Source: Labrenzia sp. 011 (GTDB taxonomy: Bacteria; Pseudomonadota; Alphaproteobacteria; Rhizobiales; Stappiaceae). From it: DNA of 64,000 bases. The notes below the pieces were generated by a model, which ran no database searches, was not told the DNA's origin, and was given only the letters and a program-made list of their open reading frames with translations. The DNA lies in NCBI RefSeq assembly GCF_003075075.1, contig NZ_QCYM01000022.1, positions 1-64,000 of the forward strand. Reading direction: 5' to 3'. Shown here one piece after another: positions 33,746 to 42,987 of this stretch (within the stretch, counting starts at the first letter, position 1; each line of letters begins with the position of its first letter). Both the position numbers and the translations under genes were made by a program.

Positions 33746-34911
33746 TTCACCCGCTCCAGAATGGACACGTAATTCGCGACGGCAGCACCGCCCATATTGA
33801 AGACACCGGCCAGCCCGACATCGGGCAGTTGCATGTCTCCGGCTTCGCCTGCCAGCTGCATCGCCGCCATCACATGCTGGGACACGCCCGTGGCGCCCAG
33901 CGGGTGGCCCCGGGATTTCAGCCCGCCGGAGGGATTGACCGGCAGCTTGCCGTCACGCGCGGTGATACCCTCGCGAACGACCCGCCCTCCCTGGCCGCGA
34001 CCGGCCAGCCCCATGGCCTCATATTCCAGAAGTTCGGCGATGGTGAAACAGTCGTGGGTTTCGACCATGTCCAGATCGTCGAGGCTAAGGCCCGCCTCCT
34101 CCAGCGAGGCAGTCCATGCGCCCCGCGCTCCGGCGAATTCGGTCACGTCGCGGCGCGACAGCGCCAGAACATCATTCACCTGGTTACGGGCCCGGAAACC
34201 GATGGCCCGTTCCAGGGTCTCCGCCACCTCCGGTGCGGCAACGACAAGGGCTGCGGCGCCGTCGGAGATCAGCGAACAGTCGGTCCGCCTCAGGGGGCCG
34301 GCCACCAGCGGGTTCTTGTCGGTGACGGTGTTGCAGAAGGTCGCGTCCAGATTCTTGCGCATATGGGCGTAAGGGTTGCGAAGACCATTGCTGTGGTTCT
34401 TGGCCGCGATCATCGCCAGTTCCCGGGAATGGTCGCCGTTTTCCTGAAAATAGGTCTGGGCGATCTTGCCGAAAATGCCGGCAAATCCCGCTTCCACCCG
34501 GTCTTCCTCTTCCCGGTAGCAGCCACTGAGCATGATGTCCCCGGCCCGGGAGGTGGGAACAGCGGTCATTTTCTCCGCGCCGACGACCAGGGCGATCCTG
34601 CCGCGCCCTGCGGCGATGAAGTCCATTGCCGCATAAAGTGCGGCTGAGCCGGTCGCGCAGGCATTCTCCAGGCGTGTGGCCGGCACATTGCGCAGGTCGT
34701 CCAGCGCCATGCCGACCAGCGCGCCTTCGAACGCCTGGGCGGAAAACCCGTTGTTGAAGACACCGACGAAGATGCCGTCCACGTCCCTTGCACCGACACC
34801 GGCATGCTCGAGTGCGGCGGGCACGACTTCCGCCATCAACCCTTCCAGGCCGGGCGTGTCGGATTTTCCGAACTTGCTGTGGGCCCATCCCACAATCTGA
34901 GCGTGGTTCAT
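33742..34911 (-). CDS. thiolase-family acyltransferase (SCP2-thiolase-like)
   Basis: 389 residues. The nucleophile Cys85 is in ENACATGSAAL. A catalytic His is in GGLKSRGHPLGATG. The usual second C-terminal CxG block is not obvious (the end reads GVFNMGGAAVANYVSI), as in SCP2-type thiolases and related lipid-transfer thiolase proteins. It may cleave a 3-oxoacyl-CoA made by the ligase and SDRs of this locus. It follows the IclR gene by 31 bases on the same strand. Confidence 0.88.
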   Translation of the reverse strand: MNHAQIVGWAHSKFGKSDTPGLEGLMAEVVPAALEHAGVGARDVDGIFVGVFNNGFSAQAFEGALVGMALDDLRNVPATRLENACATGSAALYAAMDFIAAGRGRIALVVGAEKMTAVPTSRAGDIMLSGCYREEEDRVEAGFAGIFGKIAQTYFQENGDHSRELAMIAAKNHSNGLRNPYAHMRKNLDATFCNTVTDKNPLVAGPLRRTDCSLISDGAAALVVAAPEVAETLERAIGFRARNQVNDVLALSRRDVTEFAGARGAWTASLEEAGLSLDDLDMVETHDCFTIAELLEYEAMGLAGRGQGGRVVREGITARDGKLPVNPSGGLKSRGHPLGATGVSQHVMAAMQLAGEAGDMQLPDVGLAGVFNMGGAAVANYVSILERVK

Positions 34912-34942
34912 TGAATTCCTCCCGGGGGTCCGGGCAGGCCCG

Positions 34943-35764
34943 TCAGGCCGTGCCCGGATTGTTGAAGTCCAGTTTCCTGTTCAGTTTCGCCTCTATCGTC
35001 CGCTTTTCACGCTTCAGAAGGTCGGCAATCTCGCGCTGGCGGTCGGGCTGCATGCGCGTGTCCAGCGCCGCCACCGACAGGGCGCCGATGGGCTCGCCGC
35101 TCGGAGCCATGAGCGCGATGCCTACCGCCCATGAATTCGGCAAATAGAGGCCGGGATTGACGGACCAGCCGCGCGCCCGGGTGTCCTTCACATGCGCGCG
35201 CAGAAGCTCCGGCGTGTAGCCCGGATATCCGCTCGCCAGGGTTTGCGCATTGTCGGCGATCACGTCGTCGACCTCCCGGTCGGAGAGGGCTGCCAGGATC
35301 GCCATCGCACCAGCGCCGACCCCCAGCGGATGCCTCTGCCCGGCCTGAAGCGCATAGGTACGGATCGGAAAGGGACCGTCTTCCCGGTGCAGGCAAACGG
35401 AATAGCATCCCCGCCGGATCGACAGGAAACAGGTGTCCTCGCTTTCCCGCGCCAGAGTGCCGAGGCTGTCGATTGCCAGGTCGAGCAGATCGAACCGCCG
35501 GTTCGCCATCAGACCGATTACATAACTTTCGGGTCCCAGGGCATAGGAGCGGCTGTCCTCGTCCTGTTCGACCATCCCGGCGCGAATGAGCGCCAGCAGC
35601 ATGCGCCGGACGGTCGGACGGCTCAGACCGCTCTGCTCGACCAGAGTGTTGATCGACACGGCCTCTCCGCCGGCCCGGGCGATTGCCGACAGCAATCCGA
35701 GCGCCCGGTCGACACTCTGCGCCCCGGCCGGCTCGGCATCCCTTTGCTGCATTGCACTATCCAT
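34943..35764 (-). CDS. IclR-family transcriptional regulator
   Basis: 273 residues. A winged helix-turn-helix lies at about 17-80 (NTLVEQSGLSRPTVRRMLLAL), then the IclR effector domain with SIRRGCYSVCLHREDG, LGVGAGAMAILAAL and the SVAALDTRM end. Divergent from the TRAP operon and upstream of the thiolase-ligase-PPC genes, so it probably controls both directions in response to the imported acid or its CoA ester. ATG at 35764 lies inside a palindrome-like element. Confidence 0.9.
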   Translation of the reverse strand: MDSAMQQRDAEPAGAQSVDRALGLLSAIARAGGEAVSINTLVEQSGLSRPTVRRMLLALIRAGMVEQDEDSRSYALGPESYVIGLMANRRFDLLDLAIDSLGTLARESEDTCFLSIRRGCYSVCLHREDGPFPIRTYALQAGQRHPLGVGAGAMAILAALSDREVDDVIADNAQTLASGYPGYTPELLRAHVKDTRARGWSVNPGLYLPNSWAVGIALMAPSGEPIGALSVAALDTRMQPDRQREIADLLKREKRTIEAKLNRKLDFNNPGTA

Positions 35765-35773
35765 ATTGTAGAT
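35759..35773. promoter_or_regulatory. candidate IclR operator, proximal
   Basis: ATCCAT-ATT-GTAGAT, an imperfect inverted repeat overlapping the iclR start codon. It resembles the better palindrome at 35888. Confidence 0.3.
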
Positions 35774-35887
35774 ACTTCCATCGCATCGCTTTCAGCATTC
35801 TCGCTTTCTTTTTCCAAAAATTCAACAGAACACAAATTTTGCCTTACATTTTTTCAAGCATGACGCTACGCTACGCTCAGCGACTTC

Positions 35888-35902
35888 ATCCATGATATGG
35901 AT
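35888..35902. promoter_or_regulatory. candidate IclR operator, distal
   Basis: ATCCAT-GAT-ATGGAT is a 15-base element with perfect 6-bp arms, 61 bases upstream of the TRAP binding-protein gene in the divergent promoter region. The size and symmetry suit IclR-type regulators. Confidence 0.4.
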
Positions 35903-35963
35903 ACTGCCTGAAAATTGACGGCGGCTTTCCCGGAGATGAACGCGCAAACGGGAGGAAAATCCG

Positions 35964-36986
35964 ATGAAGACTTTTGCACTTGCCGCTGCCGCGGCACTTT
36001 CGCTTTCAGCCGCCGCTCAGGCAGAGACGCTTGTCATGCAGAGCGTCTATCCCTCGTCGCTTCCCCTTCTGGGAGATAGCGGCATTCACCTGACCGAACA
36101 GGTGGAAGCCCTGACCGGCGGCGATCTGAAGATCGAGTTCAACGAGCCGGGCGCGATCGTCGGCGGCAACGAAATGTGGGATGCGATCTCCACCGGCGCC
36201 GTGGACGCGGGCTGGTACAGCCCGGGCTTCGCCCAGGGCATCATCCCCTCCGCGGCGATCTTTACCGCCGTTCCCTTCGGGCCGGACGTGCGCGCCTATA
36301 CCGCCTGGTGGTATTATGGCGGCGGCAGCGAACTGTGGGCCGACATCACCGCTCCGTACAACATTCACACGGAGCTCTGCGCCATCCTGGTGCCGGAAGC
36401 CTCCGGCTGGTTCGCCAAGGAAATCAACACGCCGGAAGATCTCCAGGGCATCAAGATGCGCGTCTTCGGCCTTGGAGCCGCCGTCATGGGCAAGCTCGGC
36501 GTCGAAGCCCAGTCCATGCCGGTCGCCGACACGCTGACCGGCCTGCGCCTCGGCACCATCGACGCCGCCGAGGTCTCGTTCCCGCTGATCGACAAGGCGG
36601 TCGCCATGAACGAGTATGCCTCTCACTACTATTTCCCGGGATGGCACCAGCAGACGTCGCTGATCACCTTCATCATCAATCAGGATGTCTGGGACGGCCT
36701 GTCCGACCAGCAGCGCACCGTCATCCAGACGGCCTGTCAGGCCAATGTCGCCATGACCGCCGCCGAAGGGGAAGCCAAGCAGCTGCAGCCGCTGGAAGAC
36801 CTGAAAGCCGCCGGCGTGCAGGTGCATCAGTGGAACGACGAAATGATGGCCGCCTTCAGCCAGTCCTGGGACGAGGTCGTCGTCGAGCAGTCCGAAGCCG
36901 ATCCGGATTTCAAGCGCGCCTGGGAGAGCCTGTCCGAGTTCCGCAAGAACTTCCAGAACTGGTCCGATCTGGCCTACCTGAAATAG
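35964..36986 (+). CDS. TRAP transporter solute-binding protein (DctP)
   Basis: 340 residues. Signal peptide 1-21 (cleavage AQA-ET). DctP-type domain with the carboxylate-binding Arg in GIKMRVFGLG and the AEVSFPLIDKA region. The sequence is closer to the keto-acid/aromatic acid (TakP, FcbT1-like) branch than to classical C4-dicarboxylate DctP. It binds an organic acid in the periplasm. A good GGGAGG ribosome site precedes ATG 35964. Followed by a strong hairpin before dctQ. Confidence 0.93.
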   Translation: MKTFALAAAAALSLSAAAQAETLVMQSVYPSSLPLLGDSGIHLTEQVEALTGGDLKIEFNEPGAIVGGNEMWDAISTGAVDAGWYSPGFAQGIIPSAAIFTAVPFGPDVRAYTAWWYYGGGSELWADITAPYNIHTELCAILVPEASGWFAKEINTPEDLQGIKMRVFGLGAAVMGKLGVEAQSMPVADTLTGLRLGTIDAAEVSFPLIDKAVAMNEYASHYYFPGWHQQTSLITFIINQDVWDGLSDQQRTVIQTACQANVAMTAAEGEAKQLQPLEDLKAAGVQVHQWNDEMMAAFSQSWDEVVVEQSEADPDFKRAWESLSEFRKNFQNWSDLAYLK

Positions 36987-36994
36987 TCCGAAGT

Positions 36995-37015
36995 GCCGGG
37001 CGCGCCGCGCCCGGC
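36995..37015 (+). promoter_or_regulatory. 9-bp perfect hairpin after dctP
   Basis: GCCGGGCGC-GCC-GCGCCCGGC forms a perfect GC-rich stem eight bases after the dctP stop and 38 bases before dctQ. It probably raises binding-protein over membrane-subunit expression. Confidence 0.55.
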
Positions 37016-37053
37016 TCCCTCGCCAGACCCGAGACCAGACCAAGGTACGTCTG

Positions 37054-37587
37054 ATGAACACTCTTTTGCGGCTTTCCGATATGCTGGCACTCCCCTGCCG
37101 CCTGGCGGCAAGATTGTGCGGCTGGCTGTTGCTGGTTCTGGCGGCGGTCATTCTCTATGACGTTATCGGCAGGCGGTTCTTCTCCACCGGCTCCTTCAAG
37201 CTCCAGGAACTGGAGTGGCACATTCACGGCGCGATCGCCGTGCTCTGCTTCGGCTGGACCTATCTTGCCGACGCCCATGTGCGGATAGACATCTTCTCCA
37301 CGAACATGCGCCAGGACACCCGGCTGCGGTTCGAGATCGTCGCCATCGTCGCCTTTCTCATTCCCTTCATGCTGCTGCTGACCTGGTTCGGATACGACTT
37401 CGTGCTGCGCTCCTTCGAGCGCGGCGAAGGCAGTTCCGGCGGCGTCGGCCTGCCGAACCGCTGGATCATCAAGTCAGTGATCCCGATCGGCGCCCTGCTG
37501 ACCATTTCCGGCGGGCTCGCCGTTCTCTTCAAGGCCATTGTCGCCCTGCGCCGGCCCGACATCCTGCCAAGCCCCTGGGAGACCTGA
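37054..37587 (+). CDS. TRAP transporter small membrane subunit (DctQ)
   Basis: 177 residues with four hydrophobic segments and the family's ELEWHIHGAIAVLCFGWTYL and DAHVRIDIF motifs. Partner of the DctM subunit, whose gene begins three bases later. Confidence 0.92.
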   Translation: MNTLLRLSDMLALPCRLAARLCGWLLLVLAAVILYDVIGRRFFSTGSFKLQELEWHIHGAIAVLCFGWTYLADAHVRIDIFSTNMRQDTRLRFEIVAIVAFLIPFMLLLTWFGYDFVLRSFERGEGSSGGVGLPNRWIIKSVIPIGALLTISGGLAVLFKAIVALRRPDILPSPWET

Positions 37588-37590
37588 TCC

Positions 37591-38958
37591 ATGATCGAGA
37601 CGATCTCCGCGATCTTGCCGGGCGCCATGTTCCTGTCGCTGATCGTGCTGCTGTTCTCCGGAGCACCGGTGGCGATCATGCTGATGGGAACAAGCCTCGT
37701 CTTCGGGCTGCTCGCCATCTGGACCGGCGACATGCGCCTGGTCCATGCAACCCTGCTGCCCAACCGGATCTTTTCCGGAACCATCGACAATCCCATCCTG
37801 GTCGCGGCCCCCATGTTCATCTTCATGGGCCTGATCATGGAGAAGACCCGCATCGCCGAGGATCTTCTCCTGACCCTGCAGCGGCTGATGCGGGTCGTGC
37901 CCGGCGGCCTTGCCCTGGCGGTCGTCCTCATGGGCACGATCCTGGCCGCCGCCACCGGCATCATCGGCGCCTCCGTCATCATGCTGACCATGCTGGCCCT
38001 GCCCACCATGCTGGAAAACGGCTACGACAAGGGGCTTTCCGCCGGCACCGTCGCCTCCGCGGGCACCCTCGGCATTCTCATTCCCCCGTCGGTGATGCTG
38101 GTGTTCATGGGAGACCTTCTGTCGATTTCCCTGGGACGGCTGTTCATCGCGGCCCTCCTGCCCGGGCTCCTTCTGGCCACCTGCTATGTGATCTACATCG
38201 TCACCCGCTCGTTTCTCCAGCCGTCCCTCGCGCCCAAGGCGCCGCCGCTGACCGAGGCGGAAAGAGGCGGACTGTGGCTTGAAACCCTGAAATCCGTCCT
38301 TGCCCCCCTGCTGATGATCACCGCCGTGCTCGGCTCCATTCTCGGCGGCTTCGCCACACCGACCGAAGCCTCGGGTGTCGGCGTCGTGGCCGCCCTGCTC
38401 ATCGGCCTGCTGCGCGGCCGGCTCAACCGGGTGACTTTGCGCGAATCCATGGACGGGTCGGTGACATCGCTGGGGATGCTGTTCTTCATCTTCGTCGGCG
38501 CCACGGCCTTCTCCTACATCTTCCGCAAGGTCGGCGGAGAGCATTTCATCGTCGACACCGCCCGCGCCCTGCCCTTCGGCGACTGGGGCCTGCTGATCTC
38601 CATCATGGCGATGATCTTCGTCATGGGGTTTTTCTTCGACTGGATCGAGATCACCCTGATCATGCTGCCGATCTTCGCGCCCATCGTTCCGCTGATGGAT
38701 CTGGGCGATCATGTCGAAAAGTCGCAGATGATCTACTGGTTCGCCATTCTGGTATCGCTCAATCTGCAGACCAGCTTCCTGACCCCGCCATTCGGATTCG
38801 CCCTGTTCTACCTCAAGGGTGCTGCAGGCAACATGCTGGCCATGCGCGACATCTACCGGGGCATCATTCCCTTCGTGCTCGTTCAGCTTGTCCTGCTCGG
38901 CCTCGTCGTCGCCTTTCCGGAAATCGCCCTCTGGCTGCCTGACCTGGTGATGCAATGA
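37591..38958 (+). CDS. TRAP transporter large membrane subunit (DctM)
   Basis: 455 residues, multi-pass. ATGIIGASVIMLTMLALPTML and GTLGILIPPSVMLVFMGDL are the DctM signature segments, and ASGVGVVAALL and QTSFLTPPFGFALFYLKG follow in the expected order. It is the sodium-coupled translocation subunit. The stop overlaps the SDR start (ATGA), so the SDR is coupled to uptake. Confidence 0.94.
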   Translation: MIETISAILPGAMFLSLIVLLFSGAPVAIMLMGTSLVFGLLAIWTGDMRLVHATLLPNRIFSGTIDNPILVAAPMFIFMGLIMEKTRIAEDLLLTLQRLMRVVPGGLALAVVLMGTILAAATGIIGASVIMLTMLALPTMLENGYDKGLSAGTVASAGTLGILIPPSVMLVFMGDLLSISLGRLFIAALLPGLLLATCYVIYIVTRSFLQPSLAPKAPPLTEAERGGLWLETLKSVLAPLLMITAVLGSILGGFATPTEASGVGVVAALLIGLLRGRLNRVTLRESMDGSVTSLGMLFFIFVGATAFSYIFRKVGGEHFIVDTARALPFGDWGLLISIMAMIFVMGFFFDWIEITLIMLPIFAPIVPLMDLGDHVEKSQMIYWFAILVSLNLQTSFLTPPFGFALFYLKGAAGNMLAMRDIYRGIIPFVLVQLVLLGLVVAFPEIALWLPDLVMQ

Positions 38959-39773
38959 CCGACACAGCACAGACCGGCCGGGTCGCCGGCAAACGCGTCA
39001 TCGTCATCGGCGGCGGCTCCGTCGGCCCCGGATGGGGCAACGGCAAGGCCGCTGCCGTCCTCTATGCCGGCGAGGGCGCGCGCGTCCTCGTCGTCGACCG
39101 CAGCGCGGCCGCGGCCGGCACCACCGTGGACCTGATCCGCGAGGCAGACGGAACCGCCGAGGCCTTCATCGGCGACATGACCGACCCCGAGGTTGCAGGG
39201 GCCGCCGTGGCCAAGGCCGTCGACACATTCGGCGGGCTCGACATCCTGCATTTCAACATCGGCATCAGCACCCGTGGCGGCATTGCCGACACGACGCCGG
39301 AGGACTGGCACAAGGTGTTTGCCGTCAATCTGGATGCCGCCTTCCATGTCACAAGGGCTGCCCTGCCGGCCCTTGAGGACGACGGCGGCGGCGCCATCGT
39401 CTACATCACCACGCTCGCGGCCCATCTGAACGGCCCTTACGCATATGTCGGCTACGAGACCTCCAAGGCCGCCCTCAGCCGGCTGTCCCGCAGCGTCGCG
39501 GCGGAATACGCCGCCCGGGGCGTGCGCGCCAACACCGTTGTGCCGGGCATGATCGACACCCCGCATGTGCAGGCCCATGTCGCCGCGTCCACCGATCGCC
39601 GGGCAGTGGCGCAGTCCCGCGCGGCCCAGGTGCCGATGAAACGCCAGGGCACCGCATGGGACGTGGCGGAAGCCGCCCTGTTCCTCGCATCCGACGCGGC
39701 CGGCTTCATCACCGGCGTCGACCTTCCGGTCGACGGCGGCATGTCGATCCTCATGGGCAACGCCGCCATCTGA
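38955..39773 (+). CDS. SDR family oxidoreductase
   Basis: 272 residues. The cofactor loop is unusually long and glycine-rich (GGGSVGPGWGNGKA) compared with the normal TGxxxGIG. The YETSK catalytic pair, the NTVVPGMIDTP block and the GVDLPVDGGM end are normal. An Asp-ended second strand (VVDRS) suggests NAD. It probably oxidises a hydroxyl of the compound taken up by the TRAP system. Substrate unknown. Confidence 0.85.
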   Translation: MTDTAQTGRVAGKRVIVIGGGSVGPGWGNGKAAAVLYAGEGARVLVVDRSAAAAGTTVDLIREADGTAEAFIGDMTDPEVAGAAVAKAVDTFGGLDILHFNIGISTRGGIADTTPEDWHKVFAVNLDAAFHVTRAALPALEDDGGGAIVYITTLAAHLNGPYAYVGYETSKAALSRLSRSVAAEYAARGVRANTVVPGMIDTPHVQAHVAASTDRRAVAQSRAAQVPMKRQGTAWDVAEAALFLASDAAGFITGVDLPVDGGMSILMGNAAI

Positions 39774-39796
39774 TTCTTCTGGGAGACTGACTTCAA

Positions 39797-40549
39797 ATGA
39801 CACAGAAACTCGCCCTCGTGACCGGCGCCGCCCGCGGCATAGGTCTTGCCACCACGAAGCTCTTCCTGCGTGACGGCTGGAACGTCGCCATGATCGACCG
39901 CGACGCCGAGACGCTCACGGACGTCTGCGGGGATCTTGAAGGTGCCCGGGCGTTTGTCTGTGACGTGTCGATCCCGGAGGCCGTCGATCAGCTCTACAAG
40001 GATGTTCTGGAGCAGTTCGGGCGGATCGACGCCCTCGTCAACAATGCGGGCGTGGCGGATTTCGGGCCGATCGAGGAGACCACCTTTGCGCGCTGGCGCA
40101 GGGTGATGGACACCAATCTTGACGGTGTCTTCCTGATGTCCCAGGCGGCGATTCCGGCCCTGCGCGAGACCCGTGGCGCCATCGTCAACATCGCCTCCAT
40201 CTCGGGTCTGCGTGCCTCCACGCTCCGCGTCGCCTACGGCACGTCGAAAGCGGCCGTCATCCACATCACCAAGCAGCAGGCGGCGGAACTTGGCGAATAC
40301 GGCATCCGCGCCAATTGCGTATGCCCGGGACCGGTACGGACCAAACTGGCCATGGCCGTCCACTCACCGGCCATCATTGCCGCCTATCACGATGCCATTC
40401 CGCTGAACCGCTACGGTTCGGAAGAGGAAATCGGAGAAGTCATCGCCTTTCTGTGCAGCGACAAGGCCAGCTATGTCACCGGCCAGATCGTCGCCAGCGA
40501 CGGCGGCTTCGAAAGCACGGGCATCGGCTTGCCGGACCTGCGCGGCTGA
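39797..40549 (+). CDS. SDR family oxidoreductase
   Basis: 250 residues with TGAARGIG, an Asp at the end of the second strand (MIDRD, NAD preference), NNAG, NIASISG and YGTSK catalytic residues, and a VTGQIVASDGGF end. 23 bases after the preceding SDR and in the same operon. Two SDRs in series next to a CoA ligase and thiolase fit stepwise oxidation of an alcohol or hydroxyacid. Confidence 0.87.
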   Translation: MTQKLALVTGAARGIGLATTKLFLRDGWNVAMIDRDAETLTDVCGDLEGARAFVCDVSIPEAVDQLYKDVLEQFGRIDALVNNAGVADFGPIEETTFARWRRVMDTNLDGVFLMSQAAIPALRETRGAIVNIASISGLRASTLRVAYGTSKAAVIHITKQQAAELGEYGIRANCVCPGPVRTKLAMAVHSPAIIAAYHDAIPLNRYGSEEEIGEVIAFLCSDKASYVTGQIVASDGGFESTGIGLPDLRG

Positions 40550-40641
40550 GCCCGCACGCCCCGCCCTTGCCGAAGCCCCCCCTATAATCCAATGTTCCAA
40601 TGCCAGGTCGCGGACATCTCCGGCACCGGACGTCCTGCAGC

Positions 40642-41028
40642 CTAGGCGATATCGTCAATGACGCTGACATGGGCGGCGACGACTTTCCAGCCGTCGGGGG
40701 TCTTGATCCATGTCTGCATCTGGCGACCGACCTTGTCCGGCGCGCTGTCGCGATAGAACAGCGTCGATGCGGTGGCGAAGGCGGTGCCATATGTGGTGAT
40801 CACCGTCCGGTCGAGGCGACGGGAGAGGTCCTTGCCACTTCGGGCAGAGCGGAAGGCCGCAATCTCGTCGTAGCCGTAGAGATTTTCACCACCGCCGTAG
40901 CGGATGGTCGTCGGCGCCTCGAAGAACAACCGGTCGAGCGTGGCAACATCGTTGGTGACAAGGGCAAGTTCATAGACGGCGAAGGCCTCTTCGACCTCCG
41001 CCCTGACCGCCGGAATGTTGATTTCCAT
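40642..41028 (-). CDS. AtzH/HpxZ-like small protein (DUF3225, SnoaL-type fold)
   Basis: 128 residues matching the DUF3225 family: VEEAFAVYELALVTNDVATLDRLF, TTIRYGGGENLYGYDEIAAFR and RQMQTWIKTPDGWKVVAAHVS. Homologues occur with amidases in oxalurate (hpx) and cyanurate (atz) breakdown. Here it stands alone, 264 bases downstream of the hydantoinase genes on the same strand. This again links it to amide or ureide hydrolysis; its own reaction is not established from sequence. Confidence 0.8.
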   Translation of the reverse strand: MEINIPAVRAEVEEAFAVYELALVTNDVATLDRLFFEAPTTIRYGGGENLYGYDEIAAFRSARSGKDLSRRLDRTVITTYGTAFATASTLFYRDSAPDKVGRQMQTWIKTPDGWKVVAAHVSVIDDIA

Positions 41029-41292
41029 CAGTTGATGCTTCCTGTCCTGGGGTTTGACCTCATCAATGAAGATGACATGGTCTTTATCAAGGAGCGAAAA
41101 CGCAGGAAATGGGAGTCATTTTCAAGCCTTTCGCGACGCAGAGGAGGACCAGGTCGGTCAATTCCGAAGAACAAGGAGATCGTGTCAAGCGACCGGGACG
41201 ACGCCTGACGCGCAAAGCGCGCCAAGTCTCGGCTTCGGTCAGACGATATTGTGAGCGCACCGGGTACGCGGCCGGGGCATGTCCTTGGTGGG

Positions 41293-42987
41293 TCAGACAG
41301 GCGACGGCGGCTTTCCAAAAGCCGCTTTTGCCTCTTCTGCCGAGTAGCGGCCCAATCGCACATCCTCTTCGATCAGATCCTTCTCCCGCTCCTCCGGAGG
41401 TCCATAGCCACCGCCACCCGGAGTTCCGACCCGGACCCTGTCGCCGGGCTGAAGGGGAATGTCCTGCGCCTTGGAAAGATGCTCCGGCACCATGGCTTTC
41501 CCGTTCTGCCAGACCGTGACGGAATTTGGCTCGCCGTCCTGTCCGCCAAGAGCGCCTTGCGGCCCGAAGCGTCCATGGTCCATGACGAAGCTGGCGGTTG
41601 CATGCCCCCGCAGCAGCTCGATCTCGTAATCCAGTCCGAACCCGCCCCGATGCCGGCCTGCGCCTCCGGAGCCTTCCCGCAGGGCATAGCGATGATAGAG
41701 AACGGGAAACTGCTGTTCCATGATCTCCACCGGCGGAGCCTTGGAAATCCCGATCGTCGAGCAGCCATTGCTCAGCCCGTCGTGATCGGAGTTTCCTCCA
41801 TACCCCCCGCCCGAGATCTGATACATCACGAACTCGCGCTCGCTTGCCGGGTCGAATCCGCCCAGCGCGAAGTTGCCGGAACTGCCCGCCGGTGCGGCCG
41901 TCACCCTGTCCGGCAATGCTTCCACGAGAGCGGCAAAGACGGCCTCGGCAACCCGCTGACTGACCTCCGCCGCACATCCGGACACCGGACGCGGATATTG
42001 CGCGTCGAGAAAAGTTCCTTCCGGGCGAAGCACCTTGAGCGGTTCGAAAGCCCCGGCACTGATGGGAACCTCGGGAAAGATGTGCCGCATGGCCAGATAG
42101 ACCGAGGACAGTGTCGTCGCCAGGACGGAATTCATCGGCCCTCTGCAGGGACCGGAAGAACCGGAAAAATCGAACGTCAGCTCACCGTCGGCCGCTTCGA
42201 TCGCCAGATTGATCACAAGCGGTTCGTTGACCACGCCATCGGAGTCCACATAGGCTTTGGAGCGGTAGATCCCGTTCGGGATCAGCCGCACATTTGCGCG
42301 CATCTGATCCGCCGCGCGCTGTCTGAGCTCCTCGATCGACTGCTTCACGACACCGTCGCCGTAGCGGTCGAGGATCCGCGTCAGGCGCTCCGCGCCAACC
42401 AGCAGCGCCGCAGCCTGGGCCTTGACGTCGCCTATCCGCTGATCCGCAACGCGGATATTCGAGCAAATGATGGAGTAGATTTCCCGATCGAGCTCACCCT
42501 GCTTGAACAGACGGACCGGCGGCAGCCGCAAACCTTCCTGCTCCACCGAAGTTGCGGATGCGGAAAAGCCGCCCGGAACCGCGCCGCCCGTGTCGGGCCA
42601 GTGTCCCGTGTTCGACAGCCAGCAGAAGATGTCACCGTCCCGGTAAAAGGGCATGGCAAACCGCACATCCATTAGGTGCGTGCCGCCCAGATAGGGATCG
42701 TTGACGATATAGATATCGCCCTCCACCGGAGCCGGGACTTCGCCCCGCCCGATCATTTCGATCAGGACCCGTGTCGAGTACTGCATAGTGCCGACAAAGA
42801 CCGGCAGCCCTTGCGAGCCCTGCGCAATCAGGGATCCGTCCTGCGCGGAATAGATCCCGTCGGAGCGGTCATTCGCCTCCGCGATCACCGGTGAAAACGC
42901 CGCTCGGGAGAAACTGAGATCCATTTCGTCGCAGACCTGCTGCAGGCCGGACTGAATGACGCTGAGGGTGATCGGGTCAATGCTCAT
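41293..42987 (-). CDS. hyuB: hydantoinase/oxoprolinase subunit B
   Basis: 564 residues, HyuB family. Typical blocks: SRAAFSPVIAEANDRSDGIY, DIYIVNDPYLGGTHLMD, GHWPDTGGAVPGGFSA and GGGYGGNSDHDG. With HyuA it forms the ATP-dependent enzyme that opens cyclic amides such as hydantoins, 5-oxoproline or caprolactam. Its start overlaps the hyuA stop by four bases. In this locus a piperidone-type lactam from ring reduction is an attractive substrate. Confidence 0.92.
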   Translation of the reverse strand: MSIDPITLSVIQSGLQQVCDEMDLSFSRAAFSPVIAEANDRSDGIYSAQDGSLIAQGSQGLPVFVGTMQYSTRVLIEMIGRGEVPAPVEGDIYIVNDPYLGGTHLMDVRFAMPFYRDGDIFCWLSNTGHWPDTGGAVPGGFSASATSVEQEGLRLPPVRLFKQGELDREIYSIICSNIRVADQRIGDVKAQAAALLVGAERLTRILDRYGDGVVKQSIEELRQRAADQMRANVRLIPNGIYRSKAYVDSDGVVNEPLVINLAIEAADGELTFDFSGSSGPCRGPMNSVLATTLSSVYLAMRHIFPEVPISAGAFEPLKVLRPEGTFLDAQYPRPVSGCAAEVSQRVAEAVFAALVEALPDRVTAAPAGSSGNFALGGFDPASEREFVMYQISGGGYGGNSDHDGLSNGCSTIGISKAPPVEIMEQQFPVLYHRYALREGSGGAGRHRGGFGLDYEIELLRGHATASFVMDHGRFGPQGALGGQDGEPNSVTVWQNGKAMVPEHLSKAQDIPLQPGDRVRVGTPGGGGYGPPEEREKDLIEEDVRLGRYSAEEAKAAFGKPPSPV

